In this document: one piece after another, positions 19,107 through 29,268 of the stretch
How the letters are laid out: each line of letters opens with the position of its first letter
Position numbering within the stretch: position 1 is the first letter of the stretch
Assembly (NCBI GenBank): GCA_025769875.1
Contig: JAGFNK010000495.1
Location: 1-38,446 of the forward strand
Reading direction: 5' to 3'
DNA: 38,446 nt
Source: Russula earlei
Taxonomy: Eukaryota > Basidiomycota > Agaricomycetes > Russulales > Russulaceae
Notes under the pieces: model-generated
What the model saw: the letters and a program-made list of their open reading frames with translations, nothing else
Told to the model about the DNA's origin: nothing
Database searches by the model: none
Program-made: the position numbers and the translations under genes

Positions 19107-20639
19107 CCTTCTTGTTTTTCACAGACAGAGAGGAGTGGGTTGCAAAGAGGGGTCCTATTCTGAACTCTTTCTACTACAGAGTAGCTAGGGTGTTTTTATA
19201 TACAGGAGTCGTCTCCATTGCAGGTGGTGGCAGCAGGCGTGGACAAGGAGCGAAGGTGTAGGCGATGAGCGTGAGTTTGTAGATAGAGATGTAGGTGGCA
19301 AGGACTCGAGAAAGAGGATGCGTGGGGTGGCTTGTGCAGGGGTGGGATCTGTCGTCTTGCGGCAGTGGTGGCGGGGTCGTCTCCACTGCAGGTGTCGGCA
19401 GTAGACATGGGCGAGAGCGTGCAAATGGATGGGGAGGCGATGTGGGAGGCAGTGCGCGGTGTGCTGTTGGCGTCGGCGACTGCTTCTCCTGTGGCAGCAG
19501 CGGCGGGGCAGCGGCTTCTGCTCCTGTTGTGGCATGTCATGGCTAAGTTCATGGCTGAGGCCTTCTTGGTCTTCTGGGGTGGTGCTGGTGGCGAGGGGTT
19601 GTGATGGTGCAGAGGTGCTGGTGTCGTGTGAAACTACTAAAGCGGCGGCTGAGACTGAGAAGACTGAGGCTGAGACTGAGAAGGTGGCGGCAGACTGAGC
19701 TGGTGCAACAGTGGAGGCGGATGGGGCAGAGGCAACTGACTGAGGGCGACGCAGGGGCGACGGCGGCTGTGGCTGACAAGGGCGTGGTGGCGGTGGCTTG
19801 TGAGATGGTGGTGGAGATGGCGGCGTGTGGCGCTAAGACATTGGTGGCTGAGGCTGAGGCTACTGGTGGCGGCTGATGAGATTAAGGTGGCTGGCAAGGC
19901 TAAGAGCGCAGTGGCGGCGGTTGACTGATCTGAAGCTGGGGCGATGGAGACGGCTGGCAAAACTAGGGGTGCGGTGGCAGCGGCTGAGACTGAGAAGGCT
20001 GAGGCTGAGGGCAGGGTGGAGATGGTGGCGGCTGGCGATGCTGGTGCTATGACGGACTGGGCTGAACTGACAAGTACGGGCGAGGCTAAGATGGAGACTG
20101 ATGCGAAGTCGGCTGGCTGGCATGACTGAGGCTACTGTGGTGACAGACGAGGCGATGGATGAGACTGAGGGCAACGAGATGACTGAGGGTGCGGGAGCAG
20201 ATGAGACGAAGGCAGGGGTGGCAGATGAGGCTGCGAGGGCTGAAGTGGCAGGTGGTGCTAAAACGTTGGTGGGCGAGGTTGAGATGGTGGTTGTGCATGG
20301 AGCTGAGACAGTGGCCATAGCAGGTGACACTGAGGGCGTGGGAGCTGGTTGGGCTAAGACTGGGGACAGTGGCAATAGGTGATGTCATGACTGAGGCTAC
20401 GGCAGCGGGGACAGACGAGGTGGCGACGATGGTGAATGTAGGCGATGCTGGGATGGCGAGGGCAGGTGGAGCCGAGGCGATGATGGCTGGCGAGTTGAGG
20501 ATGGCGGCGGTGAACGAGGTGACGGGAACGGCAGATGAGGTGGGAACCGCAGGGACGATGGGCAAGGCAGGCGAGGCAGAGGCGATGGTGCACAATGTAG
20601 GGACAGAGGCTGGAGTGGGCATGGGTGCAGGGTATGTGT
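19107..20639 (+). repeat. Purine-biased interior of the long-TIR element
   Basis: The plus strand is made of degenerate G/A-rich words (GAGGCTGAG, GACTGAGG, GCGATGG, GGTGGCGG). On the plus strand frames are cut frequently by TGA inside GACTGAGG. On the minus strand long Ala/Ser/Pro/Thr-rich frames stay open (for example 19860-20375), but they have no domain and no codon pattern different from the repeat itself. I treat it as non-coding filler. Its texture matches 1970-2400. Confidence 0.6.
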
Positions 20640-21046
20640 ATGGTCAGATGGAGAGGTAAGAGGGGCAATGAGTGGCTGGCCGTCACTCCAATCACACTGA
20701 AAACAATGTTGCACACCACAACACTTGAGTCAAAAACACTATGGGGCTGCCTCAAGACAGCCCATGGGTACAACATGAGGGAAAAATAATGGATATAGAC
20801 CATGATTTTGAGTTGTAATTCATCTAATACACATGTGGAGGTGGCTTGAGTCCAGCTCCACCAATTCTCACTCAAATCTCATGAAAACAATGGGGCTGCC
20901 TAGCCCTCATTCAGGCGATTCAGGGACAATAAATTTCATATGAATTGAAGCTGTTTTGAGGGAGATATTTATCCCGCATGTTTGAGGGGGTTTCTGTGCC
21001 AATTTGGGTGGAATTCAAGCTCCGCCAAGTGCGCTGAAAATGGCAA
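20640..21046 (-). repeat. Right terminal inverted repeat
   Basis: Inverted partner of 18699-19106, ending CTGAAAATGGCAA before the TA at 21047-21048. Confidence 0.9.
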
Positions 21047-21048
21047 TA

Positions 21049-22171
21049 ACACTCGGATATTATCTATGGGGGAGTTTTTACAACAAGGGATGCATGCATT
21101 AGGGAATAGAAATCATATTTCCCTACGAGAGGACGGACGTATAATCCTGTCCTCTTACCCCTTATTCCCGGGTCAAACCATGTATTGGTTAGACGCCTCA
21201 ATTGAAAGCGCGCAAGCGCATTCTCTTATCTATGCGGTAGATCATGATGTCATTCACCGACGCCTTGGCCACCCATCTAAGGATGTCGTAACATGTGCAA
21301 AGACACATACCAAGGGTCTCCCTGAAGACCTGAAAATCCCTCAGGAACAGCCGGTATGTCCTGGCTGCACGCAAGGCAAGATGCCTGCATCTGCGCACCC
21401 CCCTTCTGAAACTCGCGCTTCCGCACCGTTCGAGCGTATCCACTTGGACCTGAAGAGTTTCCCTGTGAAGTCGTATCATAAGTACGAATATTTCGTCAGC
21501 TTCATTGACGATTATTCCTCCTATGCATGGATCACACTCTTAAAAAATAAAAAGTCGACCATAATGGCCGTCAAGCAATTCCTTGCTATGGTGAAAAACC
21601 AATACAAAGCAGGAATCAAAGAGTGGATGTCCGATGCTGGCGGAGAGTACAAGTCCGAGGCCTTTGATAACGTCCTGAAGGACGAAGGAATTAAAATCCT
21701 GCAAAGTGCCCCATACACTCCACAACAGAATGGACGCACAGAGCGCTTTATGCGCACTGTAATGGACAAAGCTCAGGCAATGCGCCTTGAAGCTTGTCTA
21801 CCTCCCTCCTGGTGGGAATTTGCAGTGAATCATGGGACACACTGTTACAATAGGACACCTGCCAGACGCCTTCAATGGCGTACACCCTACGAAGTCCTAA
21901 AGAACGAGGTCCCTGATATCTCACACCTCAGAGTATTTGGTTGCGGTGCATATGTGCACATACCAGAAAAGCATCGAGTCAACAAGCTTTCGCCTAAAAG
22001 TGAGCTTATGATCTACCTTGGTCACACTGAGGGGATCAAAGCCTCACTCTTTATGAGGCTTCCTAATAATACACTTTACACAAATGCTACCACCCTGTAC
22101 GATGAGACCCTGTACCCCAAATACGACAAAGCGTGCACTAAAGGTACCACGCGGATTAATGAACCTGTGTG
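21049..22171 (+). CDS. Copia integrase domain, open frame
   Basis: Inserts the element DNA into the genome. The frame is uninterrupted from the far side of the nested element to a TGA at 22170. Zinc-binding HHCC: HDVIHRRLGHPSKDVV and VCPGCTQGK (about 21245-21385). Catalytic core: Asp in FERIHLDLKSFPV (about 21430-21470), Asp in WMSDAGGEYKSE (about 21625-21660), Glu in QQNGRTERFMRTV (about 21725-21760), giving a complete DDE triad. The later part (RVFGCGAYVHIPEKHRVNKL) is the usual copia C-terminal region. It has no start codon of its own: it is part of the gag-pol polyprotein interrupted by the TIR element. Confidence 0.9.
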
Positions 22172-23293
22172 AGGAACTACCGCAACAACCTGTCGAAGAC
22201 ACCATTCCTGGTGTTGACGACCCATTCCCTACAATTAAAAGTGAGGACTGATGAGCAGCCTATACAGGCGCCACAAGAAGAGGAACGCGAGCAAATGCCT
22301 GTCCCTCCTACACCATCCCCTCCTCCCGTTGAAGAGCCTGTACCTCTTCGAAGGTCTCAGTGGTTGAGGAAAGTACCTACCCGTCCAGGCAACGTCTATG
22401 GTGAACACAGACACCCCACAGAAGTGGAAAAAGACGTTCAGCGCACACGCACATGGAGAACAATGACAGAAAACCAACCCGGTAGCTCCGGTGAGGGTAG
22501 TACGTCAGGATCGGCCGCGCCAGGCCCTTACCCTCCTGTTGTCCTTGACGATCAACCGCCGCAAGCCTCTGAGGATGAGGTAGAAGACATTCTACGTCTA
22601 GCAAGGGAAGGGGGAGTCAAATTTCTGAACTATCTGCTCACCCAAGCAGTTCCACTAAGTTCAGATCCACCTGATACTGTGAAGATTCGCGAATGGACCT
22701 TTAGGGACATTCTGCGAATGCCAAGTGAACTCCAAAAGGAGTGGAAAGATGCTTGTCACGAGGAGTTGGAATCCCTCCGCAGACGCAAAGTCTTTCAAAC
22801 TAGTTGATCCTCCCAAGGATCGCAAAATAATTAAAAATAGATGGGTATTTGACCTTAAGTCTGATGGTCGTAAAAAAGCCAGACTAGTCGCCAAAGGCTT
22901 CTCCCAAGTAGAAGGCATTGACTATGATGAAATATTCTCACCCGTGGTACGGTTTGAGACAGTCCGCCTGATGATTGCGCTCGCAGCGCTCAAAAATTGG
23001 CACATTAGCGGACTAGACATCAAGACTGCCTTTCTCTACGGTGAGCTCGAATGAAGAGCTCTATATGGAACAGCCTGAGGGCTTCAAAATAAAAGGCCAA
23101 GAGCACAAAGTCATGCGCCTTAAACACACAATATATGGACTCAAGCAAGCGGCACTTGCTTGGTGGAAAGCCCTTGACAAGTCCATGGCCTCGCTCGGCC
23201 TTATTCGCCTTATGTCTGACTCTGGGCTCTTTGTTAGTAAAGACAAGAGCATCATAGCCATCGTCTATGTTGATGATGTGCTCTTCTTTGGAG
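22169..23293 (+). pseudogene. Copia linker and reverse transcriptase, first part
   Basis: A Pro/Glu-rich linker (PVPPTPSPPPVEEPVP, 22290-22360) leads to the reverse transcriptase start ([20 protein letters not shown], 22718-22780). A shift near 22795 moves to [39 protein letters not shown] and [18 protein letters not shown] second shift at 23050-23055 moves to EELYMEQPEGFK, HTIYGLKQAALAWWKAL and the catalytic YVDD (23266-23277). The frame then stops at the solo LTR insertion (23294). Three breaks in this interval make it non-functional. Motif order and spacing are those of Ty1/copia. Confidence 0.9.
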
Positions 23294-24255
23294 TGTCAAG
23301 ACTCACTGTTGAACTATCCAGTTCAAGAGCGAGGGATAAGCTCGAAGACGAGTCGATAGACGTCCAAGACCGCGTGGGCAAGGAGTAGAACCCAGAGTAG
23401 TAACAAATACCAGAGGGGTATTGTTACTGTGAGAGTAGAACAGTCACGCAGGGAAGAGGCCAGGATAGTCACAAGGGGATGGTCCTTTAAAGGAGTATCC
23501 CAGGGATGGAGAGTGCCGTAAACAAATGGACAGTCTGAGGACTGTCCGCTACTTTATTGAGCGCTTATATACTACAAGAGAGCTGCTAAATAGGGAACAA
23601 GTCATAACCTTGTTATCAAGCACAATAGAGTGATGAGTAAGAAGTCGGAGGACGCTTACTGAGCATGCTCAGTCATGCTCAGTAAGCTGCTGAGTAAGAA
23701 GCTTCTCTTGATGAGTAAGAGCTTCCATTGTCCACGTGTTCACTGCTTTAGTACACGTGCAAGCACCTGATTCATTTCCTGTTAGTTAGTTTAGGGCCGG
23801 TCATTTGAGGACTTGTAGTTTGGTTATGGAATAGTGTTATCTTATAAGGCCCTTATATAGTTCTATTAGGGTCCTTAGAGTCGACCCTAATACTTCTATT
23901 AAGGTCCTTAGTGTTGCCTTATAGTTCGTTCTATAGTTATTAGAGTTGGTCTAATAACGCGTTGTAGGGCCTTTGATACTAGGTTAGTACCTATTGTGGA
24001 GTTCCTAGGGTCGTTCCAAAGGGTCCTTAGGAAGGCTCTAATACTGTCCTTAGTTGCTAGAAGGGTTGCCTTTAAGTGGGGCTTGCTGTATGTCGATTGT
24101 GCCGAGAATCGCTCGTGCAACAATGCGCGCGCGATATTGTGGACACCTCTACTCACCCCTTTTGCTCGTGTGAACAGGGTGGCATCATAGAGGCTGGGTT
24201 TCCTTCTATAAGGAAGGGTCCTTCAAGGGCCCTCTCCGGGGACTGGTTCATGACA
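23294..24255 (+). mobile_element. Solo LTR (962 bp) inside copia reverse transcriptase
   Basis: Begins TGTCAAGACTCACTG and ends GGTTCATGACA (inverted TGTCA/TGACA ends), flanked by TGGAG at 23289-23293 and 24256-24260. Deleting it with one TGGAG rejoins the reverse transcriptase frame exactly (VLFFGA, then DKKQINKTKECFM). Internal landmarks: dyad GGACAGTC/GACTGTCC at about 23528-23547; TATA region GCTTATATAC at about 23563-23572; a 13-bp inverted repeat CTTACTGAGCATG/CATGCTCAGTAAG at 23655-23686; repeated AGGGTCCTTAG-like words at 23850-24060. No internal retroelement genes accompany it, so the element was lost by LTR-LTR recombination. Related copies lie at 28556-28996, 30060-30711 and 31104-32043. 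Confidence 0.92.
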
Positions 24256-25183
24256 TGGAGCAGACAAAAAACAAATCAATAAAACAAAGGAGTGCTTCAT
24301 GAAGCTCTGGGAATGTCGAGATCTGGGCGATGCCCAAGAATTTCTACACATGCGCATTCAACGCAAGTCAGGCCAGATACATCTGGACCAGACTGAATAC
24401 CTACAGAAAGTGCTGCAGCATTTCGACTTGCTTAATGCAAACCCTGCTCCTACTCCGCTACCAGAGGGCTATCACCCCTCTCCCAACACTTCCGCTGCTG
24501 ACCCAGCCTTGCGGTCAAAATTCCAGCAAGTTATAGGATCACTCCTATACATAATGCTTGGAACGCGTCCAGACATAGCCTTTGCTGTCACAAAGTTGTC
24601 GCAACATGCTGCCAATCCCTCAGAGGATCATTTAAATCATGCATACTATATTTGCCAATACCTCCTGGGAACCGCCAATTATGCCTTGGTCTATGATGGA
24701 CCATCTAATGGCGGTCTAATGGCATATGCTGACTCTGACTGGGCTTCTGATCCGACTAATCAGAAGTCCACTACAGGCTATATGGTGAACCTGGCTGGAG
24801 CAATATTTTCGTGGAACTCACGAGCGCAGAAAACAGTCGCGCTCTCCTCCACTGAAGCTGAGTACATGTCGCTCTCTGACACGAGCAGACAGTTAGTTTG
24901 GATCAAATCCTTACTAACAGAACTTGGCATCAATCCCGCCCCCACCCCACTGTTCGGTGATAACCAAGGCTCAATATTCTTAGCCTCCAACCCTGTGCAA
25001 GAAAAGCGCATCAAACATATTGATTTGCGCTATCACTTCATTCGTGAAGTCATACAAAACAAACAGGTGGAGCTATTCTTTATTGAAGGGGCTAACAACC
25101 CAGCCGACATGTTCACCAAGAACCTTGGTCACGTCAAGTTCCTCAAATTCAGGGAGCAACTAGGACTAACGTTCTACCCCTGA
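24256..25183 (+). CDS. Copia reverse transcriptase end and RNase H, open frame
   Basis: Continuation of the pol frame after the solo LTR. It starts with the thumb region (KLWECRDLGDAQEFLHMRI, YLQKVLQHFDLLNANPAPTP, GSLLYIMLGTRPDIAFAV) and runs through copia RNase H. Visible catalytic landmarks are Asp in MAYADSDWASD (about 24722-24755), Glu in ALSSTEAEYMS (about 24840-24875) and Asp in LFGDNQGSIFLA (about 24951-24985). The C-terminus (KRIKHIDLRYHFIREVI, NNPADMFTKNLG) is family-typical. The frame ends in a TGA at 25181-25183. No break is seen in this part. Confidence 0.9.
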
Positions 25184-25220
25184 ATGTGGGAAAATGCTCA
25201 TGGCATCTACCGATGCACTT

Positions 25221-25232
25221 AGCAAGGGGGAG
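25221..25232 (+). other. Copia polypurine tract
   Basis: AGCAAGGGGGAG immediately precedes the 3' LTR. Such tracts prime plus-strand DNA synthesis. Confidence 0.8.
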
Positions 25233-25617
25233 TGTTGAACCGGAACCCAAACGGATCAAAGAAGGCGAAGACCTTCATACAAGGTTCAAGATCCGCTCAT
25301 AGATGTTACGTGTTAGACAGAACTTTAGTATATGTGCTTATGGCAATAGGGTTACGCATAGTACGCTATCTATCACAAGATGCAGCCTTATGCTGCATCT
25401 AGAACGTTTCCACATCACGCGTCACTTAATGTGCGATATAGTGGACACCTGTAGTCACCTCTTTTGGACTTAGGAACAGCCCTGGGTCATAGAGGTATAA
25501 ATACCATACTTGTAGACAAGTATACACATCGCTCTACACCCCAATATCACTTGAGCATTAGCACAACCTCTAAGGTGGGTTGCTTAGCCTGTTAGCTGCG
25601 CTCTATGCTGTGCAACA
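25233..25617 (+). repeat. Copia 3' LTR (385 bp)
   Basis: Starts TGTTGAACCGG, ends GCTGTGCAACA, followed by the GAATT target duplication at 25618-25622. Six differences from the 5' LTR, five of them transitions. Confidence 0.95.
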
Positions 25618-25764
25618 GAATTGCCATAAAAGGTGATTGGGTTGGCAAGAGAATCAGGGGTTCAATCACACATTAAATTACACATATAAATGAGTTAACA
25701 GTAGCATAACTACTTATCTTTTTCCCTACCAAATCAAAAACAAATGTTATCCTGTTTCTGATTG

Positions 25765-28297
25765 ACCAGCACATCATCTGCCCCATCCACTCCATCTGCC
25801 ACTTCTGGCCCAAGCACCCCTTGTGTGACACAACGTTTAAAGTTCAGGCATGCCCCTTCAAAGATCATTGCCAATTCTGGAAAGAGGGGAGATTTAAATT
25901 ATGACTGGGAGCATGGCAGATACCCCATGGAATGGCCAACAGCAGCTGATTTTGACGTGTGGTGCCAGCAAGAAGAACTGGCTCATGCAATTGAATTGAT
26001 TACATCCAGCACCAAGCATGGGCAGGGATGGACAAAAAAAGTTTTCATCTGTTCCCACCAACTATCCAGGGGAGCTTCACGTTATGTAAAGAAGCACCCC
26101 AATCACACATGGAGATCTGAGAAGATGGGTTGCCATTGCCAAATAGTCATCAAATCATATGCAGACATGCCTACCATTCTCGGACAATACACAAGCAAGC
26201 ATGACCATGAAATTGGAATTGCTAATCTTGCTTACACATGAATGTCATGTGTAGTGCATGATAAAATTAGATCCTTGTTGTCAAGGAAGGTTGGTCCATA
26301 GGAAATAGTAAGTATGCATTGAATTTATTTTAATCGCTAACCTAATGAATTGAAAGGTACACAATATTCAGGATTTGTTGCCCAATGGCAGCCAAGACCA
26401 ATTCATCTCGCTTCGGGATGTGAGCCGCATGGCCTGGGAAATTGAAGATGACAATATCAGGCTGCATCCAGAGGATGCCATCTCCACCAGGCTCTGGTTG
26501 GACAGATTGAGAGATGAAAATACTGTATTTTACAAAGATAGGCTGCACAGTGCCCCATCTCAGTCAAATCTGCAGGAGGATGCATATGTGTTATACATCC
26601 AGACCCCTTTCCAAATGGAGGCATTCTGCCACCTCAGGAATGACTTCATCAGTATTGATGTGAATCATAATATTACTCAATATCCAGACTTTTTATTATT
26701 TACCATGATCACACAAGATCACTGGGGACATGGTGCGTAATATTTACTAAATGTCAATTTAGTGCACTTACCTTTTCTGGATAGGTGTGCCTGTTGCCTG
26801 GATGCTGGCATCCAATGGAACAATGAACACAATTTCCTTTTTTGTCCATGGGTCAGGGATGCCAGTCTGGCTATCTGGCCATCTATTATTATGACAGATT
26901 GTGATGCCACACAGATTGCCACCCTCAAGATTGCTTATCTGGGAAGTCAGATATGGATTTGCAAATGGCATGTGTTGCATGCAATGTGATCACACTTCAA
27001 TACAACTGAATTTCCTGATCTGTGGGATAAGATCAAGAGATGGGTACATACAGATGATCAGGCCAACTTTCTGCAAATCTGGGAGGAGATCTCCACTGAT
27101 CCTTAGGTCCCACAAAGTTTTGTGAACTACCTTGGGTGTGAATGGATGCCTGTGGTGCATATGTGGTCCATGGTTTTCTGGAAAAATCAGCATATCTTTG
27201 AGGAAGGGGACACCAATATGTTGATCAAAGTGTATGTGTTCCAACTGATCTAAAGATGAGATTACTTAATCATTTTTTAGATATCATCATGTCCTCAAAT
27301 CACACTGGCTCAATGGCAAGTGCAATTGGTGGATTGATTGAATCTTATTTGTGCTAGTGCATCAAATGGTGCCATATTACCAAAACAGGTATGAACATCA
27401 GAAAGTTGGGCTCAATGGTCAGGACCTGGCAGCTGACAGGTGTCAGAAACTTTTTGCCTGTGCCGAGAGCATATCACAAGATTCGATCTTGCAATTCAAT
27501 GAGATCTGCATTCACGTTGCTTCACAATCCCAGTCTGGCGAGTTTTACTCAATTGATCTGATGAAGTCAACTTGTGATTGCACAGATTATCCATGGATTA
27601 GATTCTGCAAACACATTGCAGCAATCTACATCCACTTTCCCCACCTCTGTCCTGAAGAGAGCACCCAAAAAGCTCCCACAGAGAATGCAAATAAATCCCC
27701 TGACCCACCATCCCCATCCACCAGGCCAAGGGAGAGCCTAGTATCTCTCTCACAGGAGATCATATCGTTATCATGTGATCTCGCATCTAGGCTTGAGGAT
27801 ACTAATCAATCAGCAGAGATTGTTGAGGCTGCCCAGGCTGCCAAATACAGTTTGGCAGCTGCAATTAATATAATTCAAGGTTTCAAGGTCTTACCCGATA
27901 AGGAGGTAATTGCACCCAATCAGCATACATGGACAGAGACAGCTGAGCGTATGGGTGTCAAATGGGGCCCAAAACAACAGACCAGTCTCCCTGATGTTTG
28001 GGGACTGACAGCACAAAGCATCAGTGTCACTAAGGGAAAGCGCCGCCATGTTCACAATGATCCATACACTGGGGATGAATGGTCAGGCAAGTGCACCAAG
28101 TGTCATGAACACTCTCAAAGAATCCATTCTATTAATAGGACTTCAAAGGGACTTAATGAGGAACACATACGACTATTGACAAGCAAGACAATGGTGCCAA
28201 GATTGACTCCAGTTATATCTTACATAATTAAACAACAAGCATTGTACACTTACAAGACGACAGTGCCAAGTTCAGCTCCAAGTCACCTTGAAAGATA
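25765..28297 (+). pseudogene. MULE (Mutator-like) transposase with SWIM finger, decayed
   Basis: Cut-and-paste transposase of the Mutator superfamily. A FAR1/WRKY-GCM1-like N-terminal region is suggested by GWTKKVFICSHQLSRGASRY, MGCHCQIVIKSY and YTSKHDHEIGIANL (25960-26238). The MULE core follows with FISIDVNHNITQYPDFLLFT, QDHWGHG, VPVAWMLASNGT, SIIMTDCDATQIATL and WICKWHVLHAM. The SWIM zinc finger is STCDCTDYPWIRFCKHIAA (27570-27630). A Cys/His cluster (CTKCHEHSQRIH) lies near 28095. Introns of 49, 52 and 49 bp fit at 26308-26356, 26733-26784 and 27232-27280. In-frame stops are at 26239, 26299, 26987, 27104 and 27339, and there is one frameshift in a T run near 26845. The start is uncertain. 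I found no long terminal repeats. The true C-terminus may lie elsewhere, since transposon debris follows. Confidence 0.85.
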
Positions 28298-28400
28298 GCC
28301 CACTGCCAGGATTGAACCCAAGACCTCTAACTGACAGGACCAAACACTCATGGCCAGTAACCCATCTGGTCTTTACTATAGTAAAGTGGTTCAACCCTTA
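28296..28400 (-). repeat. Possible tRNA-derived SINE head
   Basis: On the minus strand, TGGGTTACTGG (A-box-like) is followed about 45 nt later by GGGTTCAATCC (B-box-like), a spacing close to that of a tRNA gene. The cloverleaf is not complete: the T-arm does not pair well and no acceptor stem is visible, so this is not a tRNA gene. A degraded SINE, or part of the adjoining LTR variant, are the options. Confidence 0.3.
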
Positions 28401-28555
28401 TAACCACTCAACACACAAAATGAAAACTCAACCGGGAGACTCCTAAAATGGAGGTCCACACACTTGGATTCCCAGGAGAGAGTTAACAAGGTTTACTAAC
28501 TATATTAGTAAGCCTGAAGCACAGCAAACAACCCATGAAGTTCGCATGACAATCA

Positions 28556-28996
28556 CATGGACTCCAAGAACTATTACTTATCACTGAAGCCCTCCTTACT
28601 CAGCAGGTTACTAAGCATGACTGAGTGTGCTTACCAAGCACCCCTGGGTGTCTTACTCATCCAGCTATTGATTGATAACAAAGTTACAGTGTGTCCCTTA
28701 TTTGGTAGCTCTCTTGTAGTATATAAGCGCTCAATAAAGTACCAGACAGTCTTCAGACAGTCCATTTGTTTACAGCACTCTTTACCCCTGGGATACTCCT
28801 TTAAGGACCATCCCCTTGTGATCATTCTGGCCACTTCCCTGTGTAACTGCTCAATGCTCCCAGTAACCATACCTCTTTGGTATTTGTTACTACTCTGGAC
28901 ATTACTTCTTTCCCATGCCATCTTGGACATCTACCGACTCATCTTTGAGCTTATCCCTCGCTCTTGAACTGGATAGTTCAACAGTGAGTCTTGTCA
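28556..28996 (-). repeat. Partial LTR, same family as the 23.3-kb solo LTR (U3 part)
   Basis: Read on the minus strand it starts TGACAAGACTCACTG and follows the first 430-450 bp of the 23294-24255 LTR at about 85 per cent. This includes GAACTATCCAGTTCAAG, the TATA region GCGCTTATATACTAC and a decayed version of the 13-bp inverted repeat. Beyond about 28556 the sequence departs completely from the reference LTR. Confidence 0.8.
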
Positions 28997-29119
28997 CCAA
29001 GCCCAATGCAACATCTGCTGCTGTGAATGTGCGCATGTGTGCCCTTGAGGAACCACTGTTGTTGAAAATGCACAGTGTGTGTGATTAGATAGCAGCAGAT
29101 GATAAGATTGCAGGCAGAT

Positions 29120-29268
29120 CTATCAGACAATAGTTCAGTTTAGTTGATACAAAACTGATATAAATAATGTACCTATCAGACAATAGCTACAACGTGTTAT
29201 CAGTACAGAGCGATAAGATATCATAGACCAAGTACTCACTTCAGTTTAGTTGATACAAAACTGAAGTG
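29120..29268 (-). repeat. Third paired-hairpin, paired-tag structure
   Basis: Read on the minus strand: a hairpin (29268-29237, stem CACTTCAGTTT/AAACTGAAGTG), then AGTACT, about 45 nt including CTGTACT, then tag CTATTGTCTGATAG (29186-29173), 14 nt, a second copy of the hairpin core (29158-29135), then the same tag again (29133-29120). The order and spacing equal those of the repeats at 2805-2954 and 13049-13198, although the sequences differ. Confidence 0.6.

Larger units (their letters stand above)
18699..21046. mobile_element. Long-TIR, TA-flanked element without transposase (2348 bp)
   Basis: Inverted arms of about 408 bp (18699-19106 and 20640-21046) begin TTGCCATTTTCAG and are flanked by TA on both sides (18697-18698, 21047-21048). 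Removing the element and one TA restores the copia frame exactly, which proves both ends. The arms differ at about 4 per cent, nearly all transitions. The 1.53-kb interior has no transposase; it is a strand-biased low-complexity sequence. TA duplication points to the Tc1/mariner/pogo superfamily or a relative, mobilised in trans; that is inference from the duplication only. The ends do not match anything visible around the pogo-like remnant at 9.6-11.6 kb. Confidence 0.9.
16450..25617 (+). mobile_element. Ty1/copia LTR retrotransposon with two nested insertions
   Basis: A complete element end to end: 5' LTR 16450-16834, primer-binding site, gag, protease, integrase, reverse transcriptase, RNase H, polypurine tract, 3' LTR 25233-25617. 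The order integrase before reverse transcriptase defines Ty1/copia. It spans 9168 bp, of which about 3.3 kb are two later insertions (18699-21046 and 23294-24255 plus their duplications). Removing those rejoins the pol frame exactly at both sites. The two LTRs differ at 6 of 385 positions (5 transitions), so the insertion is fairly young, but gag and pol are broken by several frameshifts. Confidence 0.95.

Noticed and set aside
19860..20375. 171-codon minus-strand frame rich in Ala, Ser, Pro and Thr
   Set aside because: It lies wholly inside the purine-biased repeat of the long-TIR element; such frames follow from the composition, and similar ones open on neighbouring phases. No domain or signal peptide pattern was convincing.
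28276..28996. CCAAG on both sides as a target duplication of a 721-bp LTR
   Set aside because: The left end would start TCACC instead of TG, so the termini are not LTR-like. A 5-base match is expected by chance in such a stretch.
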